Positions 17,775-27,051 are shown, numbered from the stretch's first letter. The stretch: 64,000 bases of DNA from Chitinophaga costaii (GCF_900094705.1 NZ_FMAR01000002.1:310001-374000); one strand, 5' to 3'. Notes: generated by a model not told the origin, from the letters alone. Numbers and translations are program-made.

Positions 17775-19241
17775 ATGAAGCATACTATAAACTTATTGTT
17801 GTTGCTTATCCTGCTGGGTGCAGGCTGTTATAAAGACAAAGGCAATTATGATTATCATCCCATTAACGATATTGTAACCACGGTAGCAAAAGATAGTTTT
17901 CAGGTAAACCAGTTTGATACACTGCGCATATCGCCGGCTATAGCGGGTTTGGATACCAACCGGCTCAGTTTTGAGTGGAGGGTATATCCCATTACCGATC
18001 CGGGAAACTCACTGGATCCCGGTAAAATAGTGGTGATTTCGCACGACCGAAATTTGAATCAACCGATTACGCTTAAACCGCGTTCCGCCTATTACAATCT
18101 TGATTTTGTAGTGAAGGATACGGTAACTGGGGTGAACTATTTCAAATACATGTTCGTGCAGGTAGGAACGGTATTCCAAACTGGCTGGATGTTACTTGAA
18201 CAAATGGATTCCAAAGCAGATATTAGTTTTATTACACCCGCCTATGCGCCTTATCATGGGGTGTATTCGGCCAGTAATCCTTCTAGTCCGCTGCCAGCAA
18301 GTGCAAGAAAGGTGATGAGTATTAGTACACAAAGTTTGCTAGGAACATTGAATATGGTGTATTTTGATGGTGGCGGCTATACCCTCGATAATACCTCCCT
18401 GCAAGTGATAGGCAATTATACAAAGCTGTTTTATGCCGCCCCGGAGTTGGTACAGCCTTATGAAATGATAAAGCCTAGTTTCTATTCCTATGGGCCTTAC
18501 GCCCTTTGCGGAGGGAAGGTGTATGGCCTCAACGGACTTTTTGCTTCTAAATTATTTGGTACTGCTTTTACGCAGCCGGATAGCCAGGGATATACGTTGG
18601 CTCCTTTTGCAGCAGGAGGCAGCTCCTTCGGTGCTATTTTCTTTGACCAGGCGCACCATCGGTTTTTATACGATGGTGGCGGTACTTCTACCAGCCTGAA
18701 AGTATTTCCGCAGAATACTACCATGGCCTATAACCTAAATAACGTTCCGCTGCAAATGCTGACCATGCGGGCGGGCCTTGGACTGGCAATAGCACCCACC
18801 AACTGGTATGCTGTTTTTAAGAATGAAACGAACGACAGTTGTTTTTTATATACCCTCAATGCCAATGGTAATTTCACTACATCTCCTGTAGCGGCAGCCT
18901 GGCAGCCTATCCTGAATAGTCCGGAGGTGCAGCGTAGCCCCGATTACCTGTTTTCGAGCACTGTTAAGCAGATGTATTATGCGGCAGATAACAAGTTGTA
19001 TGTCTATGACATGGCGGCAAACCAGTCGAGAATTATCTACCAGTTTGCCAGTGGTGAAAATGTAACCGCGCTAAAATTGATGAACGGCGTTATTACGCTG
19101 GCCACCTGGAATGGACAATCAGGCGGTGGTACCGTGTACTACCTGCCGGTAGCGGCTACGGGCGACATTAGCAATAATACGTACACGCAAAAGGTCACGG
19201 GTTTTGAAAAGATTGTTTCGCTTACGTATAAAGTTGGATAA
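17775..19241 (+). CDS. PKD-like family surface lipoprotein
   Basis: This is a 488-residue lipoprotein with lipobox GAGC (Cys18) followed by YKDKGNYDYHPIND, the characteristic start of the PKD-like (PKD_6) lipoproteins that accompany DUF4843. An Ig/PKD-like segment (about 40-125, with FEWRVYP) is followed by a long beta-rich part that may form a propeller. No catalytic motif is apparent. Position and family suggest a surface accessory subunit of the SusC/D complex. Translation starts 11 bases after the previous stop. Confidence 0.85.
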   Translation: MKHTINLLLLLILLGAGCYKDKGNYDYHPINDIVTTVAKDSFQVNQFDTLRISPAIAGLDTNRLSFEWRVYPITDPGNSLDPGKIVVISHDRNLNQPITLKPRSAYYNLDFVVKDTVTGVNYFKYMFVQVGTVFQTGWMLLEQMDSKADISFITPAYAPYHGVYSASNPSSPLPASARKVMSISTQSLLGTLNMVYFDGGGYTLDNTSLQVIGNYTKLFYAAPELVQPYEMIKPSFYSYGPYALCGGKVYGLNGLFASKLFGTAFTQPDSQGYTLAPFAAGGSSFGAIFFDQAHHRFLYDGGGTSTSLKVFPQNTTMAYNLNNVPLQMLTMRAGLGLAIAPTNWYAVFKNETNDSCFLYTLNANGNFTTSPVAAAWQPILNSPEVQRSPDYLFSSTVKQMYYAADNKLYVYDMAANQSRIIYQFASGENVTALKLMNGVITLATWNGQSGGGTVYYLPVAATGDISNNTYTQKVTGFEKIVSLTYKVG

Positions 19242-19244
19242 AAT

Positions 19245-20381
19245 ATGAAAAGGATTATCATCATGGCGGCGCTGTTGCTGCCGGTTATTAGCAAGGCACA
19301 GTTGCAAAGCAGTATCATTCAGTTGGACGTAGATACGGCATCCGCAAGGAAGGCGTATTTATTGTATAAAATTGGTGATAAAACGGTGGTGGATTCTTCC
19401 ACCTTGGTAAATGGCAAAACGGTGTTTAAGGTGGAAGTCCCTTACCCGCTTACCGGGAGCTTAAGCCTTGATGGCAGGGGTTATGGTTATAAAAATGGGC
19501 AAATGCCAGATCTGCTTACCTTTTACATTGAACAAGGTACGATCAATATTACCGCACATGAGCGCTTAGTACATGCGGTGATTACAGGGTCTAAGATGAA
19601 TGATGAACTGGCCATGTATAACCGCTACGTTAAAATACCAATGGACAGCCTGGAAGTCGAAGCCTACAAATGGAATACAGGTGGAAAAAAACTGTGGCAG
19701 GACACGACTGCCCAAAAGCAATATACCAGCACCATGAGCGGTTTGATGCGGGAACTCAATGCCTTGCAACGCACGTGGATTGAGCATCATCCGGATAGTT
19801 ATGTGAGTTTGATGGCCTTGCAATGGCTGGCCGGTGCAACGATCAATGTGCCAGTGGTAGCACCTTTGTATAACGGTCTTTCTGATCGCCTAAAATCTTC
19901 GGTGAGCGGAAAGGCGCTGGGAGAGCGGATTGCAGCAGCCAAAACCGTAACAGTGGGCGCCATGGCCCCGGCATTTACCTTAAACGATGTAAATGGGTTA
20001 CCCGTTAAGCTCTCCGATTTTAGGGGGAAATATGTGTTGCTCGATTTTTGGGCTAGTTGGTGCGGGCCTTGCCGGGCAGAAAATCCTAATTATATAAAAG
20101 CATACCACCAGTTTAAAGATAAAAACTTCACCTTATTGGGTGTTTCCCTCGATAAAGAAGGACAAAAAGACGCCTGGATAAAAGCCATTAAAACAGACGG
20201 GCTGGAATGGGCGCAGGTATCTGATCTTAAATACTGGAAGAGTGAAGTAGCCCAACAGTATGATGTAAAGTCCATCCCACAGAACTTCCTGATAGATCCC
20301 ACTGGAAAGATCATTGCAAAAAATTTGCGGGGCGGGGAATTGCAACAAAAACTGGGGGAAATTTTAACACCGGCACCATGA
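19245..20381 (+). CDS. TlpA-like thioredoxin-fold protein (DUF4369 plus AhpC/TSA-Redoxin domain)
   Basis: This is a 378-residue exported protein with a signal peptide ending near SKAQ (residue 19). The N-terminal half matches the DUF4369-type domain. The C-terminal half (about 245-375) is a thioredoxin fold with the active site WCGPC (Cys273 and Cys276) and the cis-proline segment SIPQNFLIDP. Such proteins act as periplasmic thiol oxidoreductases. The gene starts only 3 bases after the PKD-like gene and ends the operon before a terminator. A role in keeping surface proteins or a metal/thiol ligand reduced is an inference. Confidence 0.93.
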   Translation: MKRIIIMAALLLPVISKAQLQSSIIQLDVDTASARKAYLLYKIGDKTVVDSSTLVNGKTVFKVEVPYPLTGSLSLDGRGYGYKNGQMPDLLTFYIEQGTINITAHERLVHAVITGSKMNDELAMYNRYVKIPMDSLEVEAYKWNTGGKKLWQDTTAQKQYTSTMSGLMRELNALQRTWIEHHPDSYVSLMALQWLAGATINVPVVAPLYNGLSDRLKSSVSGKALGERIAAAKTVTVGAMAPAFTLNDVNGLPVKLSDFRGKYVLLDFWASWCGPCRAENPNYIKAYHQFKDKNFTLLGVSLDKEGQKDAWIKAIKTDGLEWAQVSDLKYWKSEVAQQYDVKSIPQNFLIDPTGKIIAKNLRGGELQQKLGEILTPAP

Positions 20382-20398
20382 TTAAAAAGCCACCTGGC

Positions 20399-20434
20399 CG
20401 GCGTATCGTTTGTTAGCGGTACGCCGTTTCTTTT
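20399..20434 (+). terminator. Rho-independent terminator of the sigma-to-TlpA operon
   Basis: A ten-pair stem (CGGCGTATCG / CGGTACGCCG, one G-T pair) closes an eight-base loop and is followed by TTTCTTTT. It lies 17 bases after the TlpA-like stop. Confidence 0.8.
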
Positions 20435-20639
20435 AGGGTAAGGATTCATTATAGCTTTCAAGGATACACCGGGGGGCATCGCTGCTGTAAATAGCGCAGG
20501 AATACTAATAGTGCGGGCTGGATGCATTGCAACCAGATAGTGTCCATAGTACACCAGCTACCCGGTAAAAAGGACCAATTAAGAGATATGCCTTTAGGCT
20601 GCTATAAAGTTTGCCTAGCTTTCTATAAATCACTTTAAA

Positions 20640-21131
20640 ATGTATAGGCAACTTTTAACACTAGGTATCCTGTTACTTTTTTCGGGATATGGTTTTTCGC
20701 AGCGTCACCAGGAAGCCGCATTGGTATCATCCCGCGATGAACAGGCTATCTGTAAAACGTTAAATGATTTTATGCTTTCCTGGAATAAACATGATGCCAC
20801 TGCATTTGGCGTCACATTTACGGAGGATGCCGATTTCACCAACGTGCGGGGAGATACTGCACATGGCCGTGCTGCCATTGACGCATTTCATGCTACCATC
20901 TTTAAGGGACGGTTTAAAAATTCCCGGCAATCCTTGGGTGCGGTGAAAATAAGGCCGCTCACGGCTGATCTGGCCATGGTAGATGCACATTGGGACATGA
21001 CGGGTGATATATCTCCTGTAACGGGCCAAGAGATTCCGCTCAGAAAAGGACTTCTCAGTTTCGTTATGAAGCGGGTGGGTACCGAATGGCTGATATTGAT
21101 CATGCATAACACCGATCTCCCCTCCCATTAA
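20640..21131 (+). CDS. SnoaL/DUF4440-like (SgcJ/EcaC family) exported protein
   Basis: This is a 163-residue protein with a signal peptide (MYRQLLTLGILLLFSGYGFS). The mature part is one NTF2-like domain of the SgcJ/EcaC/DUF4440 type: LNDFMLSWNKHDATAFG, FTEDADFTNVRGD and GRAAIDAFHATIFKGRF are characteristic. Members bind small molecules or act as isomerase-like enzymes, but no specific reaction can be inferred. It stands alone, separated by a terminator from the operon before it. Confidence 0.85.
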   Translation: MYRQLLTLGILLLFSGYGFSQRHQEAALVSSRDEQAICKTLNDFMLSWNKHDATAFGVTFTEDADFTNVRGDTAHGRAAIDAFHATIFKGRFKNSRQSLGAVKIRPLTADLAMVDAHWDMTGDISPVTGQEIPLRKGLLSFVMKRVGTEWLILIMHNTDLPSH

Positions 21132-21705
21132 ATTTATGGGGCTTTTTTACTGGCAGTAGCGCTATGAATCAGGCTGCTGCTAAGGGCTTTTGTTAGCCGT
21201 ATCATTAGCGGCAACAGCTGCCCTGCTGTCTGCACAACCATAATACAGGAACCATTTATTTTATGTAGCACACCTTAGATGAACATGGTTTACCACAAAT
21301 GCTTTGAAGTAATTATTAAGATTAGTGTAAACCGCACCATACCGAAGGGATACATGGCCCTGGAAAAAGTTAACCCGCTTCCATATAAGTTTTATACTTC
21401 CTTTGTCTCCCTAGCCAATCAGGGTATCCATGTTTAAAAATAGGAAAGCTATCACCGCAGCCATTAGCTGTTTTTTCAACATGTCTGGTATTCGTTTTAA
21501 CGGATAATCAATTGCAGCGTGGAGGAATTTTTCACGGGCTTATAAGGAACGTGGCAAATGTTACCGGCAGCGTTTCTCCTGTGCTAATGGGCTGCCTATT
21601 CCTAACAAAGCGTGGTGTAGTGTATTTTTTAAATGGTAATAATGATGTTAAAATAAGTGGAGGATACGCTATAACGATGGAAAAAGAAGCAATGTGCAAC
21701 TAGCA
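21132..21705. other. Intergenic stretch without a recognisable gene
   Basis: These 574 bases separate the SnoaL-like gene from a convergent sigma gene. Short open frames exist on the plus strand (for example 53 codons at 21279-21437 and 64 codons at 21512-21703). None has a recognisable domain or a supported start, and I do not call them. The stretch may be decayed sequence. Confidence 0.5.
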
Positions 21706-22260
21706 TTAAGCTGGCAGGTTTTGTTTGATATGCTTTAACGCTTTTACAATGTGCTTTTCAACGGTACTCACAGAAATACCCATAGATCGGGAAATATCTT
21801 TATGGGAAAGTTCCTGCGACCTGCTGAGCAGGAAAGCCTCCCGGCACTTTTGTGGCAGCGCTTCGATAGAGCGAGTGATGCCGGAGGTGAGTTCCTTTAG
21901 CTCTACGGCGGTCATGGTATTAAAGGTATCTTGGTGATAGGAAGCCGTATCCAGGTAATTTTTCCGGACAGATTGCGAACGGTATTCGTTCAGGATCTTA
22001 AATTTCAGCGACTTGTTTAGGTATGATTTTAATGATATATTGAAGTCAATTAAATGCCTTCTCTTGTACAAACTTATAAAAATGTCCTGCACCATGTCTT
22101 CTGCTTTATGCTGCGACGCAACTTTGCTACAGGCAAAAGTTACCAGCGTAGGCCAGTGCCGGGCATATATTTCTTCGAAGGCTTTCCGGTTGTCCTGTTT
22201 AACGAGCTTAAAGAGCAATTCATCTGATGGCTGCTGCAGAACGGTTGATGAAACGCGCAT
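21706..22260 (-). CDS. ECF RNA polymerase sigma-70 factor without a FecR partner
   Basis: This is a 184-residue ECF sigma factor. Region 2 (about 25-90) contains HKAEDMVQDIFISLYKR, and region 4 (about 120-180) has the helix-turn-helix LSHKDISRSMGISVSTVEKHI. It is divergent from the sensor kinase of the mannose-glycan locus and shares its upstream region of about 130 bases. Unlike the other three sigma genes in the window it has no FecR or SusC gene behind it, so its control is unclear. It may act on the locus to its right or on a distant partner. Confidence 0.9.
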   Translation of the reverse strand: MRVSSTVLQQPSDELLFKLVKQDNRKAFEEIYARHWPTLVTFACSKVASQHKAEDMVQDIFISLYKRRHLIDFNISLKSYLNKSLKFKILNEYRSQSVRKNYLDTASYHQDTFNTMTAVELKELTSGITRSIEALPQKCREAFLLSRSQELSHKDISRSMGISVSTVEKHIVKALKHIKQNLPA

Positions 22261-22319
22261 AAGAAATCAGTTGTAATTTTAGCCCCAAAGTGACGCATTC
22301 ACGGGCATTCCGTGGAACT

Positions 22320-22355
22320 TTTTCGTGTCAATTTTATTCCTTTTCGTGTCAATTT
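22320..22355. promoter_or_regulatory. Two 15-base direct repeats, 21 bases apart, upstream of the sensor kinase
   Basis: TTTTCGTGTCAATTT occurs perfectly at 22320-22334 and 22341-22355. A 21-base period places the copies on the same helix face, as expected for a dimeric regulator. The repeats lie between the divergent sigma gene and the sensor ATG at 22390. A tandem AraC-type operator is the simplest reading, possibly for the response regulator encoded downstream. Confidence 0.55.
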
Positions 22356-22389
22356 AGGCTGTATTTTTCCAAATTTGTCAAAACCGGTT

Positions 22390-25300
22390 ATGAAGGATAT
22401 GATTCCACGAAGTAGAATGTTAGGTAGGTGGAAGGTACTAATATGTTTGTTTTTCACTTTCCAGGTCGCGTTATCCGGGTATGGCCAGGATTATTATTTC
22501 ACCCATTACCAGGTAGAAAACGGTATTTCCAACAACGCTGTACTCAATATCATCCAGGACCACCAGGGATTTATGTGGTTTGCCACAAAAGACGGGTTAA
22601 ACCGGTTCGATGGCCTTTCGTTTAAAGTTTTCCGTAATGATCCTTCTTCCGATCGGAGTATTGGCTGTAATTCCATTGTATGCCTATGTGAGGATGACCT
22701 GCGGACCATTTGGGTGGGAACGGATAAGGGCATTTTTGCCTATGATGAAACCACGGAAAGGTTTGCCCAGTTTAAACCCGCCGGCGATAAATCCATTACG
22801 GCCCTTAAAGTGAGGAATGGTGAATTATGGTATGTTTCCTTTTCAAAGCTCTGGCGGCATAACCTGGCCAAAAGAACAGTAAAATATTATGATGCCGGCA
22901 AGGGGGTAACAGCTTATTGCCTGGCCAGGGATGGGGGGCTGTGGGTGTCTACGGTGGCCGGTACCATTGTGCATTACAACAGTGCCGGCGATAGCCTGCG
23001 TACCTATGATGTGTTTAACCAGTCTGCCTACACCGTGTCCAAGTACATCAGTTGTATATTTGAAACCGGAGATGGCAATCTGCTGGTGGGTACGTCTAAC
23101 CAGGGTTTAAAAGCGCTGAACGTAACCACCGGGGGCTACACTGAATTGCTTTCACTCACCCAGTATAAAACCGATATCATGGTGCGCGACATCGTAGCCG
23201 TGAAGCCGGGAGAGTACTGGGTGGCCACGCAATCCGGTATTTTCATCCTGAATATGGATCACGGTACTTTCACCAATCTTCGCAAGCACTACAATGATCC
23301 TTACTCGCTTTCGGATAATATAGTACATACTTTGTGTAAAGATAAAGAAGGGGGCATGTGGGTAGGCACCTACTTTGGTGGTGCCAATTATTATCCACAG
23401 GAATCACTGCATTTTACCCGGTATTATCCCAAGGCCTGCGCGAATTCCATCAGCGGGAATGCGGTGCGCGAAATACACCCGGACCGGTATGGGAACCTTT
23501 GGATAGGCACGGAAGATGCAGGCCTCAACCGGCTGGAACTGGCCACCGGCAAGTTTACCCAATTTAGCCCCGAACGTTCGGACCAAAGCGTTTCCTACAG
23601 CAACATACATGGCCTGCTGGTAGACAGTAATTACATATGGGCAGGCACCTACCTGCACGGGTTGGATGTGCTGGATGTAAAAACCGGAAAGCGGTTAAAA
23701 CATTATAATACCGCCAACTCTGGACTGGGCAGCAATTTCGTGTACAGCATTTATAAAACAGGCGCCGGTAAAATGCTGTTTGCAACGGACGACGGTTTGT
23801 ATAAATATTTGACGGGTAGAAAGGATTTTGAAAGAATAATGGCTGCTCCCAAGGTGTATTATAAAACGGTGTGTGAAGATAAATACGGGGACATATGGAC
23901 CGGCACATATGGCGATGGGGTTTTTGTGCTGGACAAAAATGAAGGGATTGTGGCGCATTACCAGGCTGCCGCACATAACCACGACAGCCTGCCTGGTGAT
24001 ATTATCAACTATATTTTTAAAGACAGCAGCGGCACCATATGGCTGGCAACGGAAAATGGCTTGTGCAAATTCGACGAGAGAAGGAAAACATTTAAAACTT
24101 ACAATACCAGCAATGGTTTTCCTGCCAACGTATTGTATGCCATTAAAGAAGATAACACCCATCATTTATGGATCAGTACCTCCAATGGGCTGGTATGTTT
24201 TGATCCTGGCAGCGAAACATTGAAGGTGTATAACCGCGCCCAGGGATTACTAACCGATCAGTTTAACTTTAATGCAGCCTACAAAGATAGTGCGGGCCGC
24301 ATGTATTTTGGCAGTGTAAATGGCATGATCAGCTTTGACCCCAATGCGCCTGCCCGCAATACTTTTAACCCGCCGGTATATATCACCGGTTTCCAGGTGT
24401 ACAATAAAGAACTGGAAATTGGGAAACAAGGTTCGCCGCTTACCCGGTCTATTACTTACACTGACAAGGTGGTGCTTAAACATAACCAGGCTTCATTCAG
24501 TATTGATTTTGCGGCGCTGGGTTTTAGCGCACCAGCCAGCATACAATATGTGTATAAAATGGACGGGCTGGATAATGAATGGACTTATCTCAAAACCAAT
24601 CGCAGGATTTACTTTACAGAAATGAAATCCGGCAGTTATGTGTTTAACGTGCACACTATCAACGGCAGTTCTATGCCGGGAGGGCAAATGGCCAGGTTGC
24701 GCATAGAAATATTACCGCCACTGTGGCTCACCTGGTGGGCCTACGCCTTGTACATGGGTGTGGCCTTGCTGATCGCCTATTTCATCGTGCGTTATTTTAC
24801 AGACAAGGCCCGCGACCGCAACCGGCGCAGGCTGGAGCGGCTGGCCTTTCAGAAAGAAAAGGAAAACTATGAAGACAAATTAAATTTCTTTACCAATGTG
24901 GCCCACGAAATCAGGACACCGCTTACCTTGATCAAAGGACCGATGGAAAACATCATGGACCGTATAGACGAGGTGCCGGCCATCCGCAATAATTTGCAGA
25001 TCATGAACCGGAATACGGAACGGCTCATACAACTTACCACCCAACTGCTCGACTTTTCAAAAACGGAGGCCAGCGGTTTCCGCTTGTCCTTTATAGATAC
25101 AGATATTGTACATTTATTAAAAGAAATTTTTGCGGTGTACAAACCAGTGGTGGAGCATAAGGGTATTGAAGTGAAATGGCAGCTTCCCGCCAGCCTCATT
25201 GCCAAGGCCGATCCGGAGGCGCTGCATAAGATTGTCAGTAACCTGCTGGATAATGCCGTGAAATATGCGAAATCAAGGGTGGAAATTTACCTGGAAAGCG

Positions 25301-25581
25301 TGTCTGCCGGGGAAGGCGATTACTACCAGTTGTTAATGAAAAACGACGGTTTTATTATTCCCTATGCACTCCAGGAGGATATCTTTAAAAGTTTCTTCCG
25401 GGTAAAAGAAACGGCCAATCAGCCCGGTACAGGCATAGGCTTGTCTTTGTCGCGGTCCTTGGTGCAGTTGCATGGAGGTACGCTCAAATTATTAGCGCCG
25501 GATGGCAGCATGAATGCCTTCCTGCTAAGCATGCCCCTGACGCCATCGGACCCTAAGGAAAATAAAAAAGACATGGAATGA
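22390..25581 (+). CDS. HTCS-type sensor histidine kinase (Reg_prop propeller sensor), without receiver
   Basis: This is a 1063-residue membrane sensor from the ATG at 22390; the longer frame from a GTG at 22312 adds no signal-like sequence. A signal peptide ends near SGYGQ, followed by two seven-bladed Reg_prop propellers (about 35-690, with repeated GLWVGT/WIGTEDAGL blades) that sense an oligosaccharide in the periplasm. A Y_Y_Y domain (about 715-775), one transmembrane helix (about 778-803), HisKA with phospho-acceptor His839 in VAHEIRTPL, and a HATPase domain (NLLDNAVKYA, GTGIGLSLS) follow. The usual DxGxG box reads NDGFII, as often seen in this family. Hybrid proteins of this kind normally continue into receiver and AraC domains; here those are encoded by the next, overlapping gene. 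Confidence 0.94.
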   Translation: MKDMIPRSRMLGRWKVLICLFFTFQVALSGYGQDYYFTHYQVENGISNNAVLNIIQDHQGFMWFATKDGLNRFDGLSFKVFRNDPSSDRSIGCNSIVCLCEDDLRTIWVGTDKGIFAYDETTERFAQFKPAGDKSITALKVRNGELWYVSFSKLWRHNLAKRTVKYYDAGKGVTAYCLARDGGLWVSTVAGTIVHYNSAGDSLRTYDVFNQSAYTVSKYISCIFETGDGNLLVGTSNQGLKALNVTTGGYTELLSLTQYKTDIMVRDIVAVKPGEYWVATQSGIFILNMDHGTFTNLRKHYNDPYSLSDNIVHTLCKDKEGGMWVGTYFGGANYYPQESLHFTRYYPKACANSISGNAVREIHPDRYGNLWIGTEDAGLNRLELATGKFTQFSPERSDQSVSYSNIHGLLVDSNYIWAGTYLHGLDVLDVKTGKRLKHYNTANSGLGSNFVYSIYKTGAGKMLFATDDGLYKYLTGRKDFERIMAAPKVYYKTVCEDKYGDIWTGTYGDGVFVLDKNEGIVAHYQAAAHNHDSLPGDIINYIFKDSSGTIWLATENGLCKFDERRKTFKTYNTSNGFPANVLYAIKEDNTHHLWISTSNGLVCFDPGSETLKVYNRAQGLLTDQFNFNAAYKDSAGRMYFGSVNGMISFDPNAPARNTFNPPVYITGFQVYNKELEIGKQGSPLTRSITYTDKVVLKHNQASFSIDFAALGFSAPASIQYVYKMDGLDNEWTYLKTNRRIYFTEMKSGSYVFNVHTINGSSMPGGQMARLRIEILPPLWLTWWAYALYMGVALLIAYFIVRYFTDKARDRNRRRLERLAFQKEKENYEDKLNFFTNVAHEIRTPLTLIKGPMENIMDRIDEVPAIRNNLQIMNRNTERLIQLTTQLLDFSKTEASGFRLSFIDTDIVHLLKEIFAVYKPVVEHKGIEVKWQLPASLIAKADPEALHKIVSNLLDNAVKYAKSRVEIYLESVSAGEGDYYQLLMKNDGFIIPYALQEDIFKSFFRVKETANQPGTGIGLSLSRSLVQLHGGTLKLLAPDGSMNAFLLSMPLTPSDPKENKKDME

Positions 25582-26363
25582 TGAAGAATAACGATAAGCC
25601 GGTGATACTGCTGGTGGAGGATAATAAAGAAATACAGGAGTTCATCGCGGCAAATCTGGAAGACTGCTATGGCATACTCACCGCCATGCAGGGTGCTGCA
25701 GCGCTGGAAGTGCTGGCACAGGAAACCGTGCACTTGATTGTGAGTGATGTAATGATGCCAGTGATGGATGGATTTGAACTATGCAGGCGGGTGAAATCTG
25801 ATGTGGAACTAAGTCATCTTCCGTTTGTGTTACTAACGGCCAAGGATACTCTGCAATCCAAAATTGAAGGGCTGGAACTGGGTGCCGACGTGTATATCGA
25901 AAAACCATTTTCCCCTAAATATTTACGGATGCAGATTGCCAGTTTGCTGGAAAACCGAAACAAGGTAAAGGCGCATTATGCCAATTCTCCCATTGCCCTC
26001 TTGAAAAGTATGGCGCATAACCGGTCTGATGAAAAATTCCTGGAAATGCTGGATGGATTAATTGTGCAACACATGCAGGATCCGCAACTGGATGTAGAAC
26101 ACCTGGCCAGGTTCTTAAACATGAGCCGGCGCACGCTTTACCGGAAAATAAGCGCCATCACAGATCTTTCCCCCAATGAACTGATAAACCTCAGTAAGCT
26201 AAAAAAAGCGGCGGAGCTGGTGATCAATGACCAATACTCCTTGCAGGAAATTGCGGAGATAACCGGGTATAACAGTGCCAAGATTTTTTCCCGGAATTTT
26301 GAAAAACAATTTGGTATATCGCCTGCCGAGTATGCCCGTACCAGAACCAAAAAGAGTGAATAG
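25578..26363 (+). CDS. Response regulator with receiver and AraC-type DNA-binding domains
   Basis: This is a 261-residue cytoplasmic transcription factor. The receiver domain (about 8-125) has the acidic pair ED at 14-15, phospho-acceptor Asp57 in SDVMMP, and the lysine in EKPF. The AraC/HTH_18 domain (about 160-258) carries MSRRTLYRKISAITDLSPNE and the second helix-turn-helix SLQEIAEITGYNSAKIFSRNF. Its ATG overlaps the kinase TGA by four bases (ATGA), giving translational coupling. Together the two genes make up one HTCS regulator in two pieces. It should control the glycoside hydrolase and SusC/D genes downstream, and perhaps its own promoter. Confidence 0.94.
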   Translation: MMKNNDKPVILLVEDNKEIQEFIAANLEDCYGILTAMQGAAALEVLAQETVHLIVSDVMMPVMDGFELCRRVKSDVELSHLPFVLLTAKDTLQSKIEGLELGADVYIEKPFSPKYLRMQIASLLENRNKVKAHYANSPIALLKSMAHNRSDEKFLEMLDGLIVQHMQDPQLDVEHLARFLNMSRRTLYRKISAITDLSPNELINLSKLKKAAELVINDQYSLQEIAEITGYNSAKIFSRNFEKQFGISPAEYARTRTKKSE

Positions 26364-26520
26364 AAAGAATAAGGTATCCCCTTTAATGGCGGTGATACAC
26401 CCCTGGCCCGGCAGGAAAAGCAGGAATTATGAGGAAATCCCCAAAAATTATTCCCCTTCCAATAGCGGTACACGCTTATGCAGGTGTCTTTAGGATAGCT
26501 AGCGGAAGATGCCCAGCAGC

Positions 26521-27051
26521 ATGAAACACGTTATGAATAAGATACGGAAATTATTTGTCCTTCCCTTTTTTGTGGGCATGTTGAGCGCCCATGCGCAGCA
26601 AAAAGACCTGGTAGCTTATGCCAATACGCTGCAAGGAACCCATTCCGGATTTTCTCTCAGCCGGGGAATTACCTACATTACCTCGCTACCATTTGGCATG
26701 CAGGCATGGACGGCCCAAACCGGTAAAAATGGTGGTGGTTGGAAATATCAGTTCCAGGCATCCACCATCCGTGGTTTTGAGCAAACGCACCAATGCAGCC
26801 CCTGGGTGGGTGACTACGGAGTGTTCTCGCTCATGCCGGTGAGCGGCGAACTAAAAGTACAGGAAGATGCCCCTGCCCAGCCTTTCCGGCATGAAGACGA
26901 AATGGCCCACCCAGATTATTACAAAGTAACATTTGCCAATAAAGTAACCACAGAGATTACGCCTACGGAAAGGGGAGCGCACATGGGCAGCAGCCCGGCT
27001 ACACAGCGGGGCATAGCCGATGAAGACAAACCTTTTTCACTCAGTCGCTAA
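26521..27051 (+). pseudogene. Truncated GH92 alpha-mannosidase, N-terminal domain only
   Basis: The frame (open from 26509, likely start 26521) encodes a signal peptide and about 150 residues of the GH92 N-terminal domain. Visible are GTHSGFSLSRG, LPFGMQAWTAQTG, GFEQTHQCSPWVGDYG and TTEITPTERGAHM, which follow the family closely. After GAHM the sequence becomes unrelated and stops within 20 codons. About 550 residues, including the catalytic (alpha/alpha)6 barrel, are missing, and the next gene starts 57 bases later. It looks like an internal deletion that fused the end to foreign frame. A catalytic product is not expected. A complete GH92 gene lies at 31017. Confidence 0.85.

Noticed and set aside
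21279..21703. Two short plus-strand frames (53 and 64 codons)
   Set aside because: There is no recognisable family, no supported start, and they lie in a stretch that looks decayed.
25578..25581. A sequencing error breaking a single HTCS gene
   Set aside because: The kinase domain is complete and the downstream gene starts with its own ATG-ATG in an ATGA overlap, which is a normal coupling signal. A true split is more likely, although resequencing would settle it.
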